Source of the DNA: Streptomyces sp. NBC_00691
GTDB taxonomy: Bacteria; Actinomycetota; Actinomycetes; Streptomycetales; Streptomycetaceae
DNA length: 64,000 bases
Reading direction: 5' to 3'
Assembly (NCBI RefSeq): GCF_036226665.1
Contig: NZ_CP109007.1
Location: forward strand, 7,874,001 to 7,938,000
A program made the position numbers and the translations under genes. The notes under the pieces were generated by a model. The model was not told where the DNA came from and made no database searches. It saw only the letters and a program-made list of their open reading frames with translations. Below are positions 23,843-32,493 of this stretch, piece by piece (the stretch's first letter is position 1; each line of letters starts with the position of its first letter).

Positions 23843-23872
23843 GTTGAATAGTTTCCTCCGCACCTATTCAAC
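23843..23872. promoter_or_regulatory. PadR operator: 9-bp perfect inverted repeat
   Basis: GTTGAATAG and CTATTCAAC are exact complements separated by 12 bases (21 bp centre to centre, two helix turns). The arms are AT-rich in a GC-rich gap between the divergent padR and SRPBCC genes, which fits a dimeric winged-helix repressor. Confidence 0.75.
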
Positions 23873-23970
23873 CGGCGATCCGCAGGCCGGACGGGGGTTC
23901 TACGCTGGCACGTCCGTCCGGCGCCTGCCTAGGCTGGAGGGAGGGGACGGCAGATCCGAGGGGCAGCGCG

Positions 23971-24456
23971 ATGGACAGCCATACGTTTGTCTATACCACC
24001 TATATCCGGACCACCCCCGACGAGCTCTGGAAGGCGCTCACGGACCCGGTGTTCACCCGCCGCTACTGGGGTGTGGCCTTCGAGAGCGAGTGGACCCCCG
24101 GCGCCCCCATGGTCTGGGACGAGGTCGGCCGCAGGACCGCCGACCCCGAGCAGGTCGTCCTGGAGGCCGAGCCCGGCCGCCTCCTCTCGTACACCTGGCA
24201 CACCTTCACGCCGGCCTGGGCGGAAGCCGTGCGTCTCGGCCGGGACGTGTACGAGCGGCTCGCCCGGGAACCCCGGTCCACGGTGACCTTTCGGATCGAG
24301 CCCTCGGGCGACACCGTCAAGCTCACGGTCGTCCACGGCGATCTGGACCCCGACGGGCTGATGAAGGGGATGATCGCCGAGGGCTGGCCCGCGCTGATCT
24401 CCAGCCTCAAGTCGCTTCTGGAGACGGGCGAGGAACTCCCGGAACCGCCCCGCTGA
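23971..24456 (+). CDS. SRPBCC (AHSA1-like) domain protein
   Basis: The 161-aa protein is a START/Bet v1-type fold: T-T-Y-I-R-T-T-P-D-E-L-W-K-A-L-T-D-P opens the domain, followed by strands with W-D-E-V-G and R-L-L-S-Y-T-W-H, and a long C-terminal helix W-P-A-L-I-S-S-L-K-S-L-L-E-T-G. AHSA1-type proteins bind small hydrophobic ligands; many sit next to ArsR repressors, but here the neighbour is PadR. It may be the target that binds or modifies the same ligand. GAGGGG precedes the ATG by about 7 bases. Confidence 0.88.
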   Translation: MDSHTFVYTTYIRTTPDELWKALTDPVFTRRYWGVAFESEWTPGAPMVWDEVGRRTADPEQVVLEAEPGRLLSYTWHTFTPAWAEAVRLGRDVYERLAREPRSTVTFRIEPSGDTVKLTVVHGDLDPDGLMKGMIAEGWPALISSLKSLLETGEELPEPPR

Positions 24457-24591
24457 CCCATTCGAGTCGTCTCGGCCGCCAATCCGCCGCCACACCCAGC
24501 CCCTTGATCATCCGATCCTCATCTCATCCGATGTGATGCTGAGGTCGGCACCCCCTGCCGACGTCCTGGTGGCCGACGGAAAGGGGAGGGT

Positions 24592-25950
24592 GTGTCGGAC
24601 GCGTCGTCACGCAGATACGTACGGGGGTGGGGAGCGCTCTCCCTGGCCGTCGGAGCGGTCCTCGTCAGCACGGCGGCCCAGTCGCCCGTCGACCCCGACG
24701 CGGGTTCCTTCGTGGTCCCGGAACCCACCGCCCTCGTCACGGTGGACGGCTGCTCCGCCGTGCAAGGTCTCTGCTCCGCACCCCGCCACGCCGTCGCGCT
24801 CCGCGGCGGAAGCGTTCTCACGGGGGAGGCGTTCACCCTCGGACCACAGGTCTCCGGCCCCGTCGAACTGGCGCTGCGCACCCCCGGCGTACTCGCCGAC
24901 GTCACCGTCACCGACCAGCGCGGCCGCCGCGTCGCGGGAACGCCGAGCGCCGACGGCACGCGCTGGACCAGCGCCGCGCCGCTCCCCGCCGGCGCCCGGT
25001 ACGCGGCCCGGCTCGTCGTCGAGCGGGCCGGCGCCCCCGGTCCCGACCGCCGTCTCGCCCGCCTGGACTTCCGTACGGTGGCCGCCCCCGTCGGCGAACG
25101 GCTCACCGTCGCCTTCGGCCCCGACGACGGCGGTACGTACGGCGTGGGCCAGCCGGTCACCGCCGAACTCAGCCACCCCGTACCGGCGGACGAACCCGAG
25201 GCCCGCCGGGCCGTCGAACGCGCCCTCGTCGTGCGGACCGCACCCCGCGTCGAGGGCGCCTGGTACTGGGTCGACTCCACCACCCTCCACTACCGGCCCC
25301 GTGCGTACTGGCCCGCCCGCACCACGGTCCGGGTGCGCAGCGGCCTCGACGGGACCAGGGTCATCGGCGGCCTGTACGGCGGCCGCTCACGGCCCCTCAC
25401 CTTCACCACCGGGGACCGGATCGAGGCCGTCACCGACATCGCCGCCCTCCGGACCACCGTGTTCCGCGACGGAGAGCCGGTCCGCACCATCCCGGTCACC
25501 ACCGGCAAGGCCGGCTACCGCACCCGGGGCGGCACCAAGGTCGTCCTCGGCAAGGAGCCGCTCGTCCGGATGCGCGGCGACTCCATCGGCATCGCCCGTG
25601 GCAACAGCGACTACTTCGACCTGAAGGTCCGCTGGGCCACCCGGGTGACCTGGAGCGGAGAGTACCTGCACGCCGCCCCGTGGTCGCTCGACGCGCAGGG
25701 CAGCGAGAACGTCAGCCACGGCTGCACGGGCATGAGCACCGAGGACGCGGCCTGGCTGTTCTCCACGGTGCGCGAGGGCGACCTCGTCCGCGTGGTCAAC
25801 GGGTACGGCGAGCTCATGACCCCCTTCGGCAACGGCTTCGGCGACTGGAACCTCAGCTGGCCCGAGTGGCGCCGGGGCAGCGCTTTCGCCTCGGGCACCG
25901 CGGCGCCTCGATCCGGAACCGCCGCGACCGCCCTCCGTCCGGCACTGTGA
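24592..25950 (+). CDS. L,D-transpeptidase (YkuD) with Ig-like domain
   Basis: The 452-aa protein has an N-terminal membrane anchor or signal (about residues 12-30), then beta-rich extracytoplasmic domains including the Ig-like module that precedes YkuD in actinobacterial Ldts. The catalytic domain occupies about 280-425, with H-A-A-P-W-S and the S-H-G-C-T-G-M-S active site; the Cys is near residue 379. It cross-links peptidoglycan 3-3 between diaminopimelate residues and resists most beta-lactams. It starts at GTG with AAGGGGAGG only 2-3 bases away, so another start is possible. No lipobox Cys is visible. The stop is followed at once by a pentamer repeat. Confidence 0.9.
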   Translation: MSDASSRRYVRGWGALSLAVGAVLVSTAAQSPVDPDAGSFVVPEPTALVTVDGCSAVQGLCSAPRHAVALRGGSVLTGEAFTLGPQVSGPVELALRTPGVLADVTVTDQRGRRVAGTPSADGTRWTSAAPLPAGARYAARLVVERAGAPGPDRRLARLDFRTVAAPVGERLTVAFGPDDGGTYGVGQPVTAELSHPVPADEPEARRAVERALVVRTAPRVEGAWYWVDSTTLHYRPRAYWPARTTVRVRSGLDGTRVIGGLYGGRSRPLTFTTGDRIEAVTDIAALRTTVFRDGEPVRTIPVTTGKAGYRTRGGTKVVLGKEPLVRMRGDSIGIARGNSDYFDLKVRWATRVTWSGEYLHAAPWSLDAQGSENVSHGCTGMSTEDAAWLFSTVREGDLVRVVNGYGELMTPFGNGFGDWNLSWPEWRRGSAFASGTAAPRSGTAATALRPAL

Positions 25951-25990
25951 CCTGACCTGACCTGACCTGACCTGACCTGACCTGACCTGA
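25951..25990. repeat. Eight tandem copies of CCTGA
   Basis: The pentamer starts right after the TGA stop of the transpeptidase gene. Because 5 is not a multiple of 3, TGA recurs in all three forward frames, so any readthrough ends within about 15 bases. Such a pure short repeat is prone to slippage. Confidence 0.95.
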
Positions 25991-26062
25991 CCCCGGCCGG
26001 GGACGACCTGCCCGTGGAGCTCGCCGCCCCGGCCGGAGCAGTAGGGTCCACGACCCGTCCTC

Positions 26063-27673
26063 CTACCGGTACTCGACCGTCAGAGTCACCGGCGTCGCCT
26101 GGTTCACGAAGAGGTACGCGGTCCCGGCCGGCGCCGACGTGAAGCCCAGCCGGAACTGGGTGACCCCGCCCCGGTTCAGCGCCGCGAGCGCCTCCGCCGA
26201 CAGGTCCGTCGACACCGCGCTCCCCGAGGTGAACGCGTCGACGCGCGCCGCACCCGCCACCGTGGCCGCCGCCGACCAGTCCGCGGGCTCGACCGCGCAG
26301 CCGCCGAAGCAACCCGTGCGCAGGTCCACCTGCAGCCGGTTGCCCGAGGGCGACGCCCACGGATCACCGGAGCCGCTCGACCTGGTGACGGTCAGCCAGG
26401 CCCGGGCGACCTCCTTGCCCGCCGGAATCCGGGAGGTGTCGAAGGAGACCACCGACCGGTTCACCTTGCCGTCCGTACCCCGCCCCAGCGCGAGCCCGTA
26501 CACGTCCTCCAGGGTGCCGACCGCCGCGCCGGAACCGTCCGCCGCCGCCTTCACGTACCCGTCCTCGGTGTCCGTGCTCGACAGGACCGTCCGGTCGCCG
26601 GTGGGCGGAGGCGTGCCGGTGCCGCGCAGCGCCCGCACCATGCCCATGATCGCCTCGATCTGCTTCCCGCCGTGCCGGGCGTAGGCGGTGTCACCGAGGT
26701 AGCCCCACCAGTTCCAGCAGCCGTTCGGGTTCTCCAGGGTCGCGGTCGCCGCCGCCTGCGGATACAGGACGATCATGTCGTTGGTGTCGGCGTACTCGTT
26801 CAGGTACGCGTTCTCGACGAACCGGGTTCCGAACCCCTGGTACGTGTATCCCTGCTTGCAGCCGTGCAGCGCCACGAGCAGCTTGCAGCGCGCTCCCTGG
26901 GCACACGAGGCCGGCACGTACGCGAAACCCTCCGCGCCCATCGACAGGGCGGACGCCGAGCCGCCCGGAGCGTACGCGTTCTGGTCGAAGCGGATCAGCG
27001 AGCCGCCGGTGCCCGAACCGGGCGCCGTGACCGAGCCGAGGAGATGCCCGAGCAGCGCCGCCTCCGCGTCGATCCCGCAGTTGTTGAGGAACGGGGTCTG
27101 CGTCACCGTGCAGGAGTTGGGGCCGAGCGGAGTGATCCAGGCGTGCCCCGCCGCCGTCGACCGGTCGTACTGGACCCGGGCGCCGAAACGGCCGTAGTAG
27201 TCGGCGAGCGCGTCCGCCACCGGCCGCTTCACCGTGGTGTCGCCCGAGCCGCTGAACACGTACACCGGGTCACCGGCCAGATTCGCCACCGGGTCGACCT
27301 GGCCCTGCGCCGACCGGTCGCGCGTGGCCTGTTCCAGCGCGGCGAGCTGAAGGCTCTGCGTGGTGTCCATACAGGCGTTGAGCGCCGTCGCGAGCTGGCC
27401 GCGTGCACAGTCGTACGGCCCCGACGCGAACGCGGCCGAGCCCTCGAACGTACCCGAGTACGCGACGTGCAGCTGGGTGGCCATGTACCCGCCGGACGAC
27501 ACCCCGGCAGTGAACACGGAGCCGATGTCGTAGCCCTGGAGCGTGCCGGGCACGGGCGGGGGAGCGGCGGCCCCGGCGGGGGACGCGGTGGGAGGCAGGG
27601 TCGCGGCGACGCACAGCAGCAGTGCCGCGAAGCGGCGTGGCCCGCGGCGACGGGTGGGACGGGGTGAACGCAT
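26063..27673 (-). CDS. Secreted PHA-depolymerase/feruloyl-esterase-like hydrolase with DNRLRE-type domain
   Basis: The 536-aa protein has a signal peptide (cleavage near residue 33, A-G-A-A-A). The catalytic domain carries the lipase box G-V-S-S-G-G-Y-M-A near residue 60, many Cys, and H-G-C-K-Q-G-Y; this matches extracellular type-2 short-chain-length polyhydroxyalkanoate depolymerases and related esterases. From about residue 360 a separate beta-rich domain (G-L-A-L-G-R-G-T-D-G-K-V-N-R-S-V-V-S-F-D and V-A-R-A-W-L-T-V) looks like a DNRLRE/CBM96-type module, which could bind polymer or surface. It has its own promoter region, divergent from the TPR gene. Confidence 0.85.
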   Translation of the reverse strand: MRSPRPTRRRGPRRFAALLLCVAATLPPTASPAGAAAPPPVPGTLQGYDIGSVFTAGVSSGGYMATQLHVAYSGTFEGSAAFASGPYDCARGQLATALNACMDTTQSLQLAALEQATRDRSAQGQVDPVANLAGDPVYVFSGSGDTTVKRPVADALADYYGRFGARVQYDRSTAAGHAWITPLGPNSCTVTQTPFLNNCGIDAEAALLGHLLGSVTAPGSGTGGSLIRFDQNAYAPGGSASALSMGAEGFAYVPASCAQGARCKLLVALHGCKQGYTYQGFGTRFVENAYLNEYADTNDMIVLYPQAAATATLENPNGCWNWWGYLGDTAYARHGGKQIEAIMGMVRALRGTGTPPPTGDRTVLSSTDTEDGYVKAAADGSGAAVGTLEDVYGLALGRGTDGKVNRSVVSFDTSRIPAGKEVARAWLTVTRSSGSGDPWASPSGNRLQVDLRTGCFGGCAVEPADWSAAATVAGAARVDAFTSGSAVSTDLSAEALAALNRGGVTQFRLGFTSAPAGTAYLFVNQATPVTLTVEYR

Positions 27674-27842
27674 GTGATCTCCCGGGCGGCTCGTTCCTGA
27701 CGGAGGGTTGGCCGGGAGGCTATGGCCGGTCGGGAGCCCCCTTCCATGGGCGAGGACGCCACAATGCGGGCACTCCGGTATGGCGGCCCGTCACCTGGCA
27801 GCCGCCGTGGGGCCGCCCGACGCGAGCTGCGAGGATGCGGTC

Positions 27843-28361
27843 ATGGAACACCACGAGGACCGGGACGCCCGCCTGGCGGAGGCGGTCGCACTGCGAGGAC
27901 AGGGTCACCGGGAAGAGGCCCGCGAGCGGCTCGTCGCCCTCGCCGCCCGGCACCCGGAGGACGCGGAGATCGCGTATCAGACGGCCTGGGCGCACGACGT
28001 GCTCGGCCTGGAGACGGAGGCCGTGCCGTACTACGAACACGCCCTCGCGGGCGATGGGGCCACGGGCAGCGGGCTCACCCCCGAGGACCGGCGCGGGGCG
28101 CTCCTCGGACTCGGCAGCACCTACCGCGTCCTCGGCCGCTACGAGGAGTCCGTCGCCCTCCTGACCGGCGCCGTCGATGAGTTCCCGGAGGACGGCTCCC
28201 TGCGGACCTTCCTCGCCATGGCCCTGTACAACACCGGCCGGCACCACGAGTCCGCCCGGCTGCTGCTCCGGCTCCTCGCCGCCACCAGCGAGGACCCGAC
28301 CGTACGCGCGTACCGACGGGCCATCGATCACTACGCGGAGGACCTCGACGCGATCGGGTGA
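27843..28361 (+). CDS. Tetratricopeptide-repeat protein
   Basis: This 172-aa cytoplasmic protein is all helical with three to four TPR-like pairs: A-E-A-V-A-L-R-G-Q-G-H-R-E-E-A-R, then A-Y-Q-T-A-W-A-H-D-V-L-G-L-E-T-E-A, and G-S-T-Y-R-V-L-G-R-Y-E-E-S-V. TPRs bind partner proteins; there is no enzymatic part. The ATG at 27843 has GAGG about 8 bases upstream. It is divergent from the PHA-depolymerase gene and convergent with the cupin gene, so it is probably a single unit. No specific partner can be named. Confidence 0.85.
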   Translation: MEHHEDRDARLAEAVALRGQGHREEARERLVALAARHPEDAEIAYQTAWAHDVLGLETEAVPYYEHALAGDGATGSGLTPEDRRGALLGLGSTYRVLGRYEESVALLTGAVDEFPEDGSLRTFLAMALYNTGRHHESARLLLRLLAATSEDPTVRAYRRAIDHYAEDLDAIG

Positions 28362-28362
28362 G

Positions 28363-28379
28363 ACGGGGACGGTCCCCGT
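28363..28379. terminator. Short perfect hairpin after TPR gene
   Basis: ACGGGGA and TCCCCGT flank a 3-base loop immediately after the TPR stop, before the convergent cupin gene. A 14-base direct repeat GCCCGGGCCCTCAG follows at about 28420 and 28446. Confidence 0.5.
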
Positions 28380-28454
28380 ACGTCGGCCTCGTAGGGTCCG
28401 AAGCCCTCGGTCGCGCACGGCCCGGGCCCTCAGCCGGTCACACTGCCCGGGCCC

Positions 28455-28772
28455 TCAGTCGTTCACCGCCGTCAGGAGCACCACCGCGTCGTCCAGGGCG
28501 GTGATCCCGTGCCGCTCCCTGAGCATCCGCAGCGTGCCCGTCGACAGTTCCTCCGCCCGGCCCGCCATCGTCAGGTTCACCCGCCCCCGCAGCACCTGGA
28601 GGCTCGCCGCCGGGGGCGCGTTGTGCTCGTCCAGGGACGTGCCCGCCGTCAGGGCGATGACGGACTGCCGGAGCACCCCGTCGTGCATGATCAGATGGGC
28701 GCTGCGCCCGTGCGGCGCGGTGCGGGCCGCGGCCATGTGCTCGTCGGCGAGGGCGGTGAGGTCCAGCTTCAT
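28455..28772 (-). CDS. Small cupin-domain protein
   Basis: The 105-aa protein is a single cupin barrel with a degenerate metal site: A-L-T-A-G-T-S-L-D-E-H-N-A-P-P-A-A-S-L-Q-V-L-R-G-R-V replaces the usual G-x5-H-x-H pattern, keeping one His. Such stand-alone cupins often bind small molecules or act as isomerases. Its ATG overlaps the stop of the upstream MFS gene by four bases (ATGA), so the two are translationally coupled and should share a substrate or signal. GGGAGAG lies 4-5 bases before the ATG. Position next to a LysR-controlled transporter suggests handling of the transported compound. Confidence 0.85.
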   Translation of the reverse strand: MKLDLTALADEHMAAARTAPHGRSAHLIMHDGVLRQSVIALTAGTSLDEHNAPPAASLQVLRGRVNLTMAGRAEELSTGTLRMLRERHGITALDDAVVLLTAVND

Positions 28773-30043
28773 GACTCTCCCTGCGGGATGCGCGGGCGGA
28801 TACACCCAGCCTCGCGTGTGCCGACCGGGACGCAACTCGGGACCGCCTGTCCGAAACGCACCGCCACGATCCCGCCGGCGGCGACGAAGGCCCCGGCGGC
28901 GAGCAGCGCCGCTGACCAGCCGTGCTCCGCGTACAGCCAGGACCCCGTGAGGGAGCCGAGCGCCCCGCCGCCGAAGGTGGCCAGCATGAAGACCGTGTTG
29001 ACCCGCGCGGCCACCTCCCGGCCGATCCCGAAGATCCTCGCCTGGTTGGCCACCTGGCAGGTGCTGACCCCCACCACCAGCAGGTTCGCCGCGACGACCA
29101 GGCCCACGGGGGAGTGCGGCACCAGGCCCGCCACCCCGAGCCCGAGCCCCGCGAGCCCCAGCCCTCCGGCGCTCACGCGAGGTGCCCCGTACCGGTCGGT
29201 GAGGGGCCCCGCCGTCGCGGAGAGCAGCGCGGCGGGCAGGGTCAGCACCCCGAAGAGTCCGGCCGCACCCGGTCCGTACCCCAGCGGCGGCGCCGCCAGG
29301 TGAAAGGCGAGCACCGCCCAGAAGACGCTGAACGCGGCGAAGACACAGGCACCGAGCAGCGCCGACGCCCGCAGGGCGCGATGAGCCGCCAGGAGCCCGG
29401 GCAGTCCGGCGAGGAGCCCGGCGTACGAGGCACGACCGCGGGTCCCCAGCCGCTCGGGCAGCCGTCGCGGCAGGACGCACAGCAGGGCCGCCGTCGCCGC
29501 GGCGGCCACGAGGTAGGCCGCCCGCCAGCTGCCGCTCGCGTCCGTGACGGCGCCCGAGACCGTACGCGAGAGGGTCGAGCCCAGCGTGAGCCCGAGCCCG
29601 ACGAGCCCCACCGTCCTGCCCTGCCGCCCGGGGCCCGCGAGCACGGCCGCCACCGGGGTGAGGATCTGCGGCAGCACCGTGGTCGTGGACAGCGCGAGCG
29701 TCGCGAGCGTCAGCGTGACCACCCCGGGTGCCGCCGCCGCGACGAGCAGCGCGGCGGTGGTGAGGGCGAGCAGCACCGAGGTCAGGCGCCGGAGCCGCGC
29801 GGTGTCGGCCAGCGGAACCAGCAGCAGGATGCCGAACGCGTACCCGATCTGCGCGGCCGAGGCGACCAGGCCCGCCGTCCGCTCCGTCACGTCGAGGCTC
29901 CGGGCGACGGCGGCGAGGAGCGGCTGCGGGAAGTAGATGTTGGCGACGGTGACGGCGCCGGCGACGGCGAAGAGCGGGACGTTCACCTTCATGGGCCGCT
30001 CGGGCGCGGTGGAGGGGGCCGGGGCGGTGGCGCGAGGGGGCAC
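28769..30043 (-). CDS. MFS transporter (12 TM, DHA1-like)
   Basis: The 424-aa protein has about twelve hydrophobic helices. After helix 2, the L-L-V-P-L-A-D-T-A-R-L-R-R loop is a variant of MFS motif A, and the C-terminal half has the parallel G-P-L-T-D-R-Y-G-A-P-R loop. Alanine- and leucine-rich helices with few charges suggest drug or metabolite efflux. I chose the GTG at 30043 with GGAAGAG 6-7 bases upstream, rather than longer forms reaching into the intergenic operator. It is divergent from the LysR gene and followed by a coupled cupin gene. Confidence 0.88.
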   Translation of the reverse strand: MPPRATAPAPSTAPERPMKVNVPLFAVAGAVTVANIYFPQPLLAAVARSLDVTERTAGLVASAAQIGYAFGILLLVPLADTARLRRLTSVLLALTTAALLVAAAAPGVVTLTLATLALSTTTVLPQILTPVAAVLAGPGRQGRTVGLVGLGLTLGSTLSRTVSGAVTDASGSWRAAYLVAAAATAALLCVLPRRLPERLGTRGRASYAGLLAGLPGLLAAHRALRASALLGACVFAAFSVFWAVLAFHLAAPPLGYGPGAAGLFGVLTLPAALLSATAGPLTDRYGAPRVSAGGLGLAGLGLGVAGLVPHSPVGLVVAANLLVVGVSTCQVANQARIFGIGREVAARVNTVFMLATFGGGALGSLTGSWLYAEHGWSAALLAAGAFVAAGGIVAVRFGQAVPSCVPVGTREAGCIRPRIPQGES

Positions 30044-30127
30044 GAAGTCTCTTCCGTACGGGGGAGCGGAGGCCTCCAGGCTCCCCGCCTCCGCCCCGCT
30101 GGAACAAGCTGTCATCATGAAACCGGC

Positions 30128-30144
30128 GTTGAGCCACACTCAAC
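30128..30144. promoter_or_regulatory. LysR-type operator (T-N11-A palindrome)
   Basis: GTTGAG and CTCAAC are perfect complements with a 5-base spacer; within them T30130-N11-A30142 fits the LysR consensus. It lies 28 bases before the LysR start and about 85 bases before the divergent MFS start. Confidence 0.7.
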
Positions 30145-30171
30145 GATCAGGGCGGTCGTCCAGGAGGTCCG

Positions 30172-31062
30172 GTGCTCGAACGGTACGAACTGGAGACGTT
30201 CCTCACGCTCGCCGAGGAGCTCCACTTCGGACGCACCGGCGAGCGTCTCGGCGTCTCCACCGGCCGCGTCAGCCAGACCGTGAAGAAGCTGGAGCGCCGC
30301 GTCGGCACCCCGCTCTTCGCCCGCACCAGCCGCAGCGTCGTCCTCACCCCGGTCGGACTGCGTCTGTACGAGGACCTCCTGCCCGCCTACGAGCAGCTCC
30401 GGACGGCCCTGGAACGCGCCACCGAGACCGGACGCGGCGTCCACGGGAGACTGCGGGTCGGCTTCGGCACCCCCTGGGACGCCGAACTGCTCACCGCCGC
30501 CGCGGACGCCCTCCTCGGCCGCCGTCCCGGCTGCGAGATCACCGTCCGCGAGGTCCCCCTCGACGGCGGCGTCCGGCCCCTCCAGGACGGCGCACTCGAC
30601 ATCCAGCTCGCGGCCCTCCCCGTGCGCGAACCGGGACTGACCACCGGCCCCGTCGTCGTCCGTGACGAGCGGGTCCTGCTCCTGCCCGCGGCACACCCGC
30701 TGGCCGGACGGCCGTCCCTCGGCCTGGAGGACCTCGCCGAACTGCCCCTGATCACCACCGGGGGAGCCCACCCTCGCCACTGGCTCGACCACCACTACCC
30801 CCGGCACACCCCGTCCGGGGCCGTCATCCCACGCGGCCCCGTCGCGGCCACCTGGCAGGAGGTCCTCTCCCATGTCACGGCCGGCCGGGGCGTCACCCCG
30901 GGCGCGGCCCGGGGCGCCCGCTACCACCCCCGGCCCGGCATCGCCTACGTCCCCCTGCGGGACGCCCCGCCCCTCGCATACGGCCTGGTCTGGCCCACCG
31001 CCGCCGACTCCGCCCTGACCAGGGAGTTCGTGGCGGCGGTCGGCAGCGTACGGGAGCCCTGA
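30172..31062 (+). CDS. LysR-family transcriptional regulator
   Basis: The 296-aa protein opens with the LysR helix-turn-helix (L-E-R-Y-E-L-E-T-F-L-T-L-A-E-E-L-H-F and G-R-V-S-Q-T-V-K-K-L-E-R-R-V-G). The rest is the two-lobed effector-binding domain (G-R-L-R-V-G-F, later H-P-L-A-G-R-P-S-L). LysR proteins bind as tetramers and switch a divergent promoter on with an inducer, while repressing themselves. The GTG start at 30172 is preceded by AGGAGG at 6 bases. The divergent MFS-cupin unit is the evident target, with a palindrome in the gap. Confidence 0.92.
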   Translation: MLERYELETFLTLAEELHFGRTGERLGVSTGRVSQTVKKLERRVGTPLFARTSRSVVLTPVGLRLYEDLLPAYEQLRTALERATETGRGVHGRLRVGFGTPWDAELLTAAADALLGRRPGCEITVREVPLDGGVRPLQDGALDIQLAALPVREPGLTTGPVVVRDERVLLLPAAHPLAGRPSLGLEDLAELPLITTGGAHPRHWLDHHYPRHTPSGAVIPRGPVAATWQEVLSHVTAGRGVTPGAARGARYHPRPGIAYVPLRDAPPLAYGLVWPTAADSALTREFVAAVGSVREP

Positions 31063-31131
31063 CCCCGGACCTTCAGCCGCCGCCGAGTGCTCCGCGAGCG
31101 TCGTCAGGCGCTCCTGGACCCGCGCCATGAG

Positions 31132-32493
31132 CTAGCCGATCGTGACCACACGGGCCCAGTCGGGCGGGGTGTCCGGCTCGTAGTCGGGATCGTTCTCGAT
31201 CCACGAACCGCCGCGCGACGCGTCACGGGGGAAGAGACCCACCACCGTCCGGCACGACGGCCGGTCCTCCGGCCACGGCGTCTGGCCGTCCGTCAGGACC
31301 ACGATGACGTCGGGCCGGGGCGCCGTCCGCAGCGCCCGGGCGAAGCCCGCACGGAGATCCGTACCGCCGCCGCCGACCAACGGGATGCCCTCGGCGCTGC
31401 ACAGCGGATGGACGGTGCGGGCCGCCGCGTCGCAGGACATCACCGTCACCAGGTCACGACGCCCGCCCACGGCCCGGGAGATCGCGGCCACCTCCAGGAG
31501 CGCGCCGCCCAGCTCCGCGTCGCTCACCGATCCGGACGTGTCCACGATCACCATGACCCGGGGCGGTCTCCGCCGGAGGCTCGGCAGCACGGCACCCGGC
31601 ACTCCCGCCGAGCGCCGGGACGGCCGGCCGTACGAGTAGTCCTCACCGGCGCCGGAAGCCGAGGCCGCCGAACGGACCGCCGCCCCCAGCAGGTCCCGCC
31701 ACGGCTGCGGCGAGTGGAAGACCTCCTCCGCCCACCGCTTCCATGCCCTCGGCGCGTTCCCCGGGCGGCTCTTGACGGCCTGTGCCACCCGGAAGCGGAC
31801 GGCGTCCTGCTGCTGCTTGCTGAGGCCGTCCGCACCGTCGGTGCCCAGATCCCACTCCCGTTCCAGACCGTCGGCACCGCTGCCGCAGTCCAGCCAGGCG
31901 AGGTGCTGCATGCCGGCGCCGAGACCGATCCGGCTCAGGTAGTCCTCCATCAACTCGCCGGAGGCGAGCCCGAGGGAGCCCGGAGTGACGGCGTCCTCGG
32001 GCATCACCAGTCCGTCACCGAACACGTCGTCGTTGATCTCGCAGTCCGCCGCGATGTTCATCAAGAGCCGGGCGCCCGGGCCGGTCAGACCACGCTCCCG
32101 TGCCACCCGGTCGCCGCGCCCGTGGTGGTCGCGCAGAAGGTGCGACACCTCGTGGACCCACACCCCGGCCAACTCCTCGACCGGTGTCCGGTTCACGAAG
32201 ACCGGCGAGACGTAGCAGCGCCAGTGCCGGTCGACCGCCATCGTCGGCACCCGTCGGGACTCGACGACGTGCAGGGCGAACAGGGCGGTCGCCAGATAGG
32301 GCCGTGCCCGGACGGCGAACAGCCGGGCGGCGAAGAGCTTGTCGCGGTCGAGCACGCTCCCCGTACGGGAGCCCGCACCGGGACCGGCTTCCGCGCCGGC
32401 AGCGGCGCTCGCGTCCGGGCCCGCACCCGCGCCCACCACCCCCGTGCCCCCGCCCTCGCGCGTGTCCGTACGCGCGCCCGTGATCGTCCTCAT
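31132..32493 (-). CDS. vWA-like protein with HExxH metallopeptidase-like N-terminal domain (DUF2201 type)
   Basis: The 453-aa protein has a disordered start to about residue 45, then an N-terminal domain with H-E-V-S-H-L-L-R-D-H-H (about residue 114), which has the zinc-peptidase H-E-x-x-H pattern, and the N-I-A-A-D-C-E-I-N-D-D stretch seen in such proteins. A von Willebrand A domain follows with MIDAS motif D-T-S-G-S (about residue 317) and a second Thr/Asp loop G-G-G-T-D-L. Such proteins pair with MoxR ATPases and may cut or load metal on target proteins. Its ATG overlaps the MoxR stop by four bases. It is the last gene of a three-gene unit. Confidence 0.85.
   Translation of the reverse strand: MRTITGARTDTREGGGTGVVGAGAGPDASAAAGAEAGPGAGSRTGSVLDRDKLFAARLFAVRARPYLATALFALHVVESRRVPTMAVDRHWRCYVSPVFVNRTPVEELAGVWVHEVSHLLRDHHGRGDRVARERGLTGPGARLLMNIAADCEINDDVFGDGLVMPEDAVTPGSLGLASGELMEDYLSRIGLGAGMQHLAWLDCGSGADGLEREWDLGTDGADGLSKQQQDAVRFRVAQAVKSRPGNAPRAWKRWAEEVFHSPQPWRDLLGAAVRSAASASGAGEDYSYGRPSRRSAGVPGAVLPSLRRRPPRVMVIVDTSGSVSDAELGGALLEVAAISRAVGGRRDLVTVMSCDAAARTVHPLCSAEGIPLVGGGGTDLRAGFARALRTAPRPDVIVVLTDGQTPWPEDRPSCRTVVGLFPRDASRGGSWIENDPDYEPDTPPDWARVVTIG

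Noticed and set aside
25951..25990. Pentamer tract as a binding array
   Set aside because: It is a uniform slippage-type repeat without dyad symmetry, so I kept it as a repeat only.
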